A DNA stretch of 64,000 bases. Source: Tahibacter harae (GTDB lineage: Bacteria > Pseudomonadota > Gammaproteobacteria > Xanthomonadales > Rhodanobacteraceae). The DNA is taken from positions 400,524 through 464,523 of the forward strand of contig NZ_JANFQO010000002.1 of the NCBI RefSeq assembly GCF_024437735.1, written 5' to 3'. Positions 63,601 through 64,000 of this stretch are shown here, piece by piece; the first letter of the stretch is position 1; every line of letters begins with the position of its first letter. The position numbers and the translations under genes are program-made. The notes under the pieces are model-generated. The model was not told the origin of the DNA. It made no database searches and was given only the letters and a program-made list of their open reading frames with translations.

Positions 63601-64000
63601 GGCGCTGCCGCTGACCCAGGGCATCATCGGCGGCTACGGCCTGCTGCGCGCCGGCAATGACCCGATCAGCGTTGCCGGCCTGGTGCAGGGCCGTTATCCC
63701 ACGCTGATGACGCAGCAGCGTTCGATCGATATCGCCGCGAGCTACGCCTGCAGCCAGGGCCAGCGCCTGGCCTACCTGCTGAGCCAGCCGGCCACGGTCA
63801 GCCTGAAGTTCTACCACCGCGTCGGCGGGAGCGGGCCGAGCAACACGGCGCTGGCCTGGACGGCGCTGGACAATGCCGCGCAGGATCTTGGCGCGCATGA
63901 AGTCCTGATCGAACCGCGCGACCTGCCCTTGGGCGAGTACCAGTTCGAGCTGATCGCCCGCACGCCCGACGGCCAGGAAGAAACCCGCGAAGGCATCGTC
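57653..64000 (+). CDS. Large exported protein with tandem repeats and Cys-less transglutaminase-like domain (3' end outside window)
   Basis: 2116 codons are present with no stop. The N-terminus (MSCKEAITKPAIAVSLWQRP, then LLSALLAGATAVLTTAAGLA) looks like a signal peptide with a long basic region. Residues 88-172 are 17-residue tandem repeats; 336-458 are 30-31-residue repeats, both Ala/Thr/Ser-rich. A helical segment (about 540-690) is followed by a transglutaminase-like domain (about 780-880) with GNDVDQASLLIALLRASRAP, where the usual catalytic Cys is absent. A Thr/Ser linker (about 1155-1200) and an invasin-type Ig domain (about 1521-1580; PLRVSVLDRAGRPVKGAAVR) come next, then uncharacterised beta domains. 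Cys-less transglutaminase-like domains with the GNxxDxASLLIALLRA block often precede RHS/YD repeats, so the unseen part may be RHS. ATGA overlap couples it to the giant gene. Confidence 0.88.
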   Translation, partial: MSCKEAITKPAIAVSLWQRPLLSALLAGATAVLTTAAGLAGPLPATAPAILPAMQAASITVSTSLLQPAVTVTAGPANRSAGAPQQTKALTAKPAGDSVALPQADATTAPATNGSAASLHADATTAIATSDFVAAPRADTTTTIATNDSATPLQVDATTAVAANDSATSSSRLEAMTGEPADDSAIPQHYTAAATAMPAGDPALSPYPAMSGAMPTGDFIASPSHTAAARPSVVTESDAFSGMRVALAAALPATARPTAAYNASTAHAPRVSTAMPVTSGAGVPSVTPVSLATYVSTNTLAAFGAARAKSQAGTKPDEQASASSDIPATIPERATAAQERSQASVGSDKAANASANTSGNAFAGATAQTAAQALAAPHKPANSAANTSPSVSATVAAEQTTAQASAEPDKLTNSATSTSSNASATITAAQTTAQTSAALNKPANSSANSSPDTLAAFAVPPAAARATIAPPSSAGSATNTPANAATADAATQTAMRTNAARSPSTPTLSQVPVAAAPAAARSDTTAAATTPTAATPPEQAAIAALLRGDDARGVVAALPADPLQPKTAQERAPSAVEGLLHQARSVQQLLQAKGGARHTPALRDALQSLQAQRLLLELRLDQQADPPGRPLPAAAAAQVRQRQQPLRDWLRQLDNATDTFTQSLPTIASGSSDPSHASDASRPSDASRGAPESGTADASRKVAAGGASVALIPAAQAAELQTLLAAGITEDAAPILGTQLPVHRPRLPAREPLLQPVVLPSYADTAEVPVQAADYAASRDAPLSPAILAKAQSLGNDYTRIVDFVRSSVRTQWYAGSQQGAEGTLRTLAGNDVDQASLLIALLRASRAPARYVRGVLEIRSADLAASLGVREDKIGLALAAAGVAHRPLLRGGRIDAYAVEQVFVSAKIPYSHYRGSSADRSGAAWIALAPALKPHQVIPAGGALARTGLDAQAFLDEVLAHTQSEAPLTLLRQTLESRLAALTPPLAYADQLGRHTVAAPALELLPASLPAATVAITGEFAELPDTLRQQARIVLRAGTAEDAPIVLDAQLALADVADRRITLAYQPASIADGAVVDAYGGMSLTPPYLYAVRPVLSIDGLVVRQGGAAGGTQGGHAFPAAAVRPVSNTTGPVVRQRSDGSTEGSQNTDASNDSEVLNASNTANALAESKAASNAHTTTTASAPHPFTANTSSTVTTANTSSLLGSGALDAGTTQRLDITLHGPGGSVSFSQQLDAGGYAALILDAQASRPPQQDEADSLTGDSEPAAARLLANLGARYLAEWDAADDELAQLFGVGVIRPFPSAALVLNQYRVPRLAGLAQELNWRGVALDAALRPVEAFAQGASNAVERDWTALSALQGSSLEHRVFEQQWRVDSLSADKALQLARERGEPIETLTPATGIGTLNHPPAVLAAVQGWLARGYVVDIPRHPLTLQAWTGSAWRARHLASGEAGYFLSGTLAGGSTVPPPEYWFLQQLVQLLGNPYALLANNDPLAGALLVIDRDSQYQEAIAGQALANPLRVSVLDRAGRPVKGAAVRFRVTSGNGTLAGGGSSATVKTDSNGHARLGFTTNARIVAPLRYRQNAQDAWPNRTGANEIEVSAMGANGLLVSGEPLHAYSVPGPGVRLDLNHTDNETIIGGLGYLDLGLRALDANDNPVANLPLRLRVDTEVLPVTEECTVASNPIDATLALAEQCPAGEFQLTGHPCTSKVLDDLFTNGELTPFRLVPGNLARPARYTVHAMAEGLSERRIIRNDFRDCDERGPGVLLWVPQDYQQVGGIRALQVPAAAAPGDLFPVTPRFLTYELHSTQPGITYWAPYILPTGITPLLQNFVGGTPENLRTAPYSNEYQFDLRAGDTPGKITSTIHHQMAHIDATVHWGWSVQVRAPQISPATLPLTASGTTTERLTLTADFSPADYYATSLRLQLRGDGQLVDECALPGGLSGSSCYLSRGLALDRRKTYDVVTVLNDGTPYRLQSPPKALPLTQGIIGGYGLLRAGNDPISVAGLVQGRYPTLMTQQRSIDIAASYACSQGQRLAYLLSQPATVSLKFYHRVGGSGPSNTALAWTALDNAAQDLGAHEVLIEPRDLPLGEYQFELIARTPDGQEETREGIV
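57914..58168 (+). repeat. 51-bp (17-residue) coding tandem repeats
   Basis: Four in-register copies begin with GAT/DATT-like words at 57965, 58016, 58067 and 58118: DATTAPATNGSAASLHA, DATTAIATSDFVAAPRA, DTTTTIATNDSATPLQV and DATTAVAANDSATSSRL. A degenerate fifth copy precedes them (57914-57964). Exact spacing of 51 bp. Confidence 0.9.
58658..59026 (+). repeat. 90-93-bp (30-31-residue) coding tandem repeats
   Basis: Four diverged copies begin at 58658, 58748, 58841 and 58934. Shared pattern per copy: an AQ-T/A-AQ start, then x-K-x-x-N-S/A near the middle and NTS/NSS-like residues. The protein stretch is Ala/Thr/Ser/Asn-rich and probably an extended stalk. Confidence 0.8.

Overview
This is a window of high-GC chromosome. 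It most likely comes from a gammaproteobacterium of the order Lysobacterales (Xanthomonadales), perhaps a Rhodanobacteraceae/Dokdonella-like or Lysobacteraceae genus. The evidence is the style of the housekeeping genes (gyrA, slyD, a csp gene with a long leader, an HU protein with a Lys/Ala-rich N-terminus), an Oar-type TonB receptor, short GGGATTCGGG-like intergenic repeats, and secreted proteins ending near a VFxNGFE motif. The genus is an inference. I found no rRNA, tRNA, CRISPR array, intact insertion sequence or phage gene.

Region 1 (1-5 kb). The 5' part of gyrA (minus strand, cut by the window edge) lies downstream of a two-gene unit overlapping by 4 bp. One gene encodes an HTH protein whose C-terminal part looks like an ATPase domain without a P-loop. 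The other encodes a membrane ATPase whose extracytoplasmic part looks like a type IV pilin globular domain. A near-perfect palindrome in the divergent promoter is a candidate operator. A secreted cupredoxin-like gene is divergent.

Region 2 (5-11.8 kb). Ordinary genes: glutathione peroxidase, SlyD, a C4-dicarboxylate symporter and a cold-shock protein with a promoter about 160 nt upstream. They are followed by a GRDP/TIGR04222-like membrane protein with a Cys/Gly tail, a DUF3606 protein, a CHAD protein and a decapitated TauE/SafE exporter remnant.

Region 3 (11.8-15.7 kb). A lone 1082-codon gene of visibly lower GC. Order: secretion signal, BNR/Asp-box beta-propeller, one transmembrane segment, cytoplasmic NACHT NTPase. 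Together with the pilin-ATPase of region 1, this is my best candidate for an undescribed system: bacterial membrane-spanning receptor NTPases, possibly defensive.

Region 4 (15.7-31.3 kb). An FAD-dependent oxidoreductase and a small membrane protein come first. A murein-peptide utilisation locus follows. On the minus strand are a transglutaminase-like protein, an Oar-like TonB receptor and a serine hydrolase. On the plus strand are a DUF819 permease, an NlpC/P60 lipoprotein, a dipeptide epimerase, a MurR/RpiR regulator, an L,D-transpeptidase and a second DAACS symporter. The set suggests capture, cleavage, epimerisation and import of peptidoglycan peptides.

Region 5 (31.3-39.8 kb). LprI-like protein, membrane spermidine-synthase-like enzyme, Kelch protein, amidohydrolase, HU and DUF6164, with several clear hairpins and palindromes between them.

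Region 6 (39.8-64 kb). An apparent operon for giant exported proteins: a small exported protein, a 5824-residue multidomain protein (zincin motif, terpenoid-cyclase-like repeats, CARDB, FlgD-Ig, FN3, discoidin and beta-propeller domains), and a translationally coupled protein. The last has tandem repeats, a transglutaminase-like domain lacking the expected Cys and an invasin-type Ig domain, and it runs off the window. Its continuation is predicted to carry RHS/YD repeats.
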